A stretch of DNA of 64,000 nucleotides from Meira nashicola. Taxonomy: Eukaryota; Basidiomycota; Exobasidiomycetes; Exobasidiales; Brachybasidiaceae. Numbering within the stretch: the stretch's first letter is position 1; each line of letters starts with the position of its first letter. Below, piece by piece: positions 62,740-64,000 of the stretch. The stretch is taken from the NCBI GenBank assembly GCA_001600355.1, contig BCJU01000005.1, forward strand, positions 218,099 through 282,098, in the 5' to 3' direction. A program made the position numbers and the translations under genes. The notes under the pieces were generated by a model. The model had not been told where the DNA came from. It ran no database searches and worked only from the letters and a program-made list of their open reading frames with translations.

Positions 62740-62950
62740 TAATGTAAGTGATAAGGGCTTTTCACGTTATGAACTGATGGGCTCGACTACACCTAAAAGT
62801 ATCGGTTCATAGTAGAGTGCTATAAGTTTGTCAGTCACAACGGCGCTTACCTTATGGTGGCAGTATTACCGAGATCATGATTCTCATTTAGGACACGGTA
62901 TCTGATCTAGCTTTGGCTAGATTGGGATACTTCCAGGGTAGCTTCTCATT
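62740..62950. other. structured intergenic element, possible non-coding RNA gene
   Basis: Several inverted repeats crowd into about 200 bp. TATGAAC (62769-62775) pairs with GTTCATA (62806-62812), TACCG with CGGTA across 62868-62903, GAGA with TCTC around TCATGAT (62872-62886), and ATCTAGC-TTTG-GCTAGAT (62906-62923) is a perfect 7-bp hairpin. On the plus strand CTTACCT followed about 20 nt later by GATCATGAT recalls the 5' end and loop I of U1 snRNA. The expected AUACUUACCU start and the later stem-loops do not match, so I do not name it. The rest of 62650-64000 is AT-rich, with no gene, repeat or further RNA that I can support. Confidence 0.3.
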
Positions 62951-64000
62951 TTTGAGGTGCACCAGTTTTGGAGATTTTTGACTTACAGTAATATTACAAC
63001 CAAGCTCAATCGTCAAATTCAAATGTTGCAAACTGTACCACATTCATTTCATTCCACACGTTTTCGAAATTTATTCTTATCATTGATTTGGTTCTGTGAA
63101 CATGACAATGGTAAAGAAAAGAGGCAAAAGGAGATCAGCATGCGGTGCATATTCTGCTGAATCACGAAGAAGAGTTTCCAAAAATTTGGCCTAATGATGG
63201 GACACACTTTATCATTTAAGCGGATGATAATGATTTGATTCGATCGATTTCCTCTTACCATCATCATCAAGTGAGGTTGGAGATTGGCGAATATCGACTT
63301 GTCGAGGAGGTTTTAAAATGCTGGGAGGGGATCTTTGCGCGCAAATGTTGGAAATGGTGTTAGTATATTGTTGAAATCAACATATTGCAATTCCGTCAAT
63401 TTAAATATGTTACTCTACGTGACCCCTATTATTTCATCATTTGAATTTTCCACTTGACTCTCAAGTAGAAAATAATTCACTTTAATTCAGTGCCGCTCTA
63501 TCATATAAAATCTCCTATATTAATTTCGGATCACTACTCCTTTTCTGCCTCGAACTTGTCAAATACTCTAATGATTAATATGTTATATGTTTAGGAGCCG
63601 CTTATAAACTCTCTTCTGTCTTTCGTTGCAATAACCCGGGTCCTGACTGCATTACCATGTGAATGTTGGCGGTAAATAAAACACTGAACAAGTATACTAT
63701 ACAAGCCTTATCGCTTAAGTCATATCAAAGTTTTGAAATATCTGACATTTACCGTATAGAATGTGCATAGATACGCATTGTGTGCGTACACAGATTACAA
63801 TTCATGTCAGAGCTGTATAAACATAAGAAAAATAATATTCGTCAGCCTTATCAACTTTGTTATTATCATCTTGGTGATCATATGTGATGCTGGCGAAATA
63901 TAGTTTAACGTCATTCCTCAAGATATACGAGCAAGATTGTTCCCATATATATTGGCTTTTACTGTCGATGGCATGCGTAAAAAGTCAACTCCTCACTTAT

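Noticed and set aside
62840..62900. U1 snRNA gene
   Set aside because: CTTACCT and a GATCATGAT loop are present in the right order, but the canonical AUACUUACCU 5' end and later stem-loops and Sm site are not seen; kept only as a structured-RNA candidate.

Overview
The window is nuclear DNA of a fungus. It has compact single-ORF genes, short spliceosomal introns (mostly 57-90 bp, GTGAGT/GTAAGT donors, a perfect TACTAAC branch site in one), an intron-bearing tRNA-Ser(UGA), and conserved eukaryotic genes (EF-1alpha, RPS16, TOM20, TRM6, UAP1, Ubp8-type SAGA deubiquitinase, verprolin). An AT-leaning basidiomycete, perhaps a smut relative (Ustilaginomycotina/Exobasidiomycetes), fits best, but that placement is inference from general protein character. 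Start codons were chosen from Kozak context, TATA position and signal peptides; exon boundaries were worked out by hand.

Layout. 0-10 kb: kinesin-7-like motor, TRM6, an unrecognised gene, and a USP22/Ubp8-type deubiquitinase. 10-15.5 kb: cluster A, five adjacent same-strand genes for small, basic, low-complexity proteins with N-terminal signal peptides, preceded by a decayed fragment of the first one. 15.7-31.9 kb: TOM20, PX/DUF3818 protein, HAD phosphatase, a MED11-like gene, a five-exon degenerate UvrD/SF1 helicase, mitochondrial uL4m and RPS16. 32.3-34.7 kb: cluster B, three more signal-peptide genes, all on the minus strand. 35-47 kb: a large disordered protein, a small mitochondrial-type membrane protein, a one-TM protein, dienelactone hydrolase, UAP1 and an alpha/beta hydrolase. 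47.5-61.7 kb: a cysteine-rich secreted protein with a 30-nt micro-exon, verprolin, a TXNDC9/Plp1 thioredoxin-fold protein, EF-1alpha, a C-terminally anchored cysteine-rich protein, a disordered protein and a PAS-kinase-type Ser/Thr kinase. 62-64 kb: tRNA-Ser(UGA), a structured intergenic stretch and gene-poor AT-rich DNA.

The most interesting material is clusters A and B. The proteins match no family I know. They share short C-terminal or internal motifs across the two clusters. Eight of the nine promoters of these clusters and the 14 kb genes (all but that of the 14161 gene) carry a GGGG-core element (best form TCGGGGCTTAT or TTCGGGGNTAT), and in seven it lies about 85-121 bp before the chosen ATG. 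I propose a fast-diverging, co-regulated secreted-protein (effector-like) family. Also notable are the helicase that keeps Walker A but has changed DExx and motif VI residues, a PAS-kinase-type kinase with no visible PAS domain, and introns that end at or just before the start codon in three genes.
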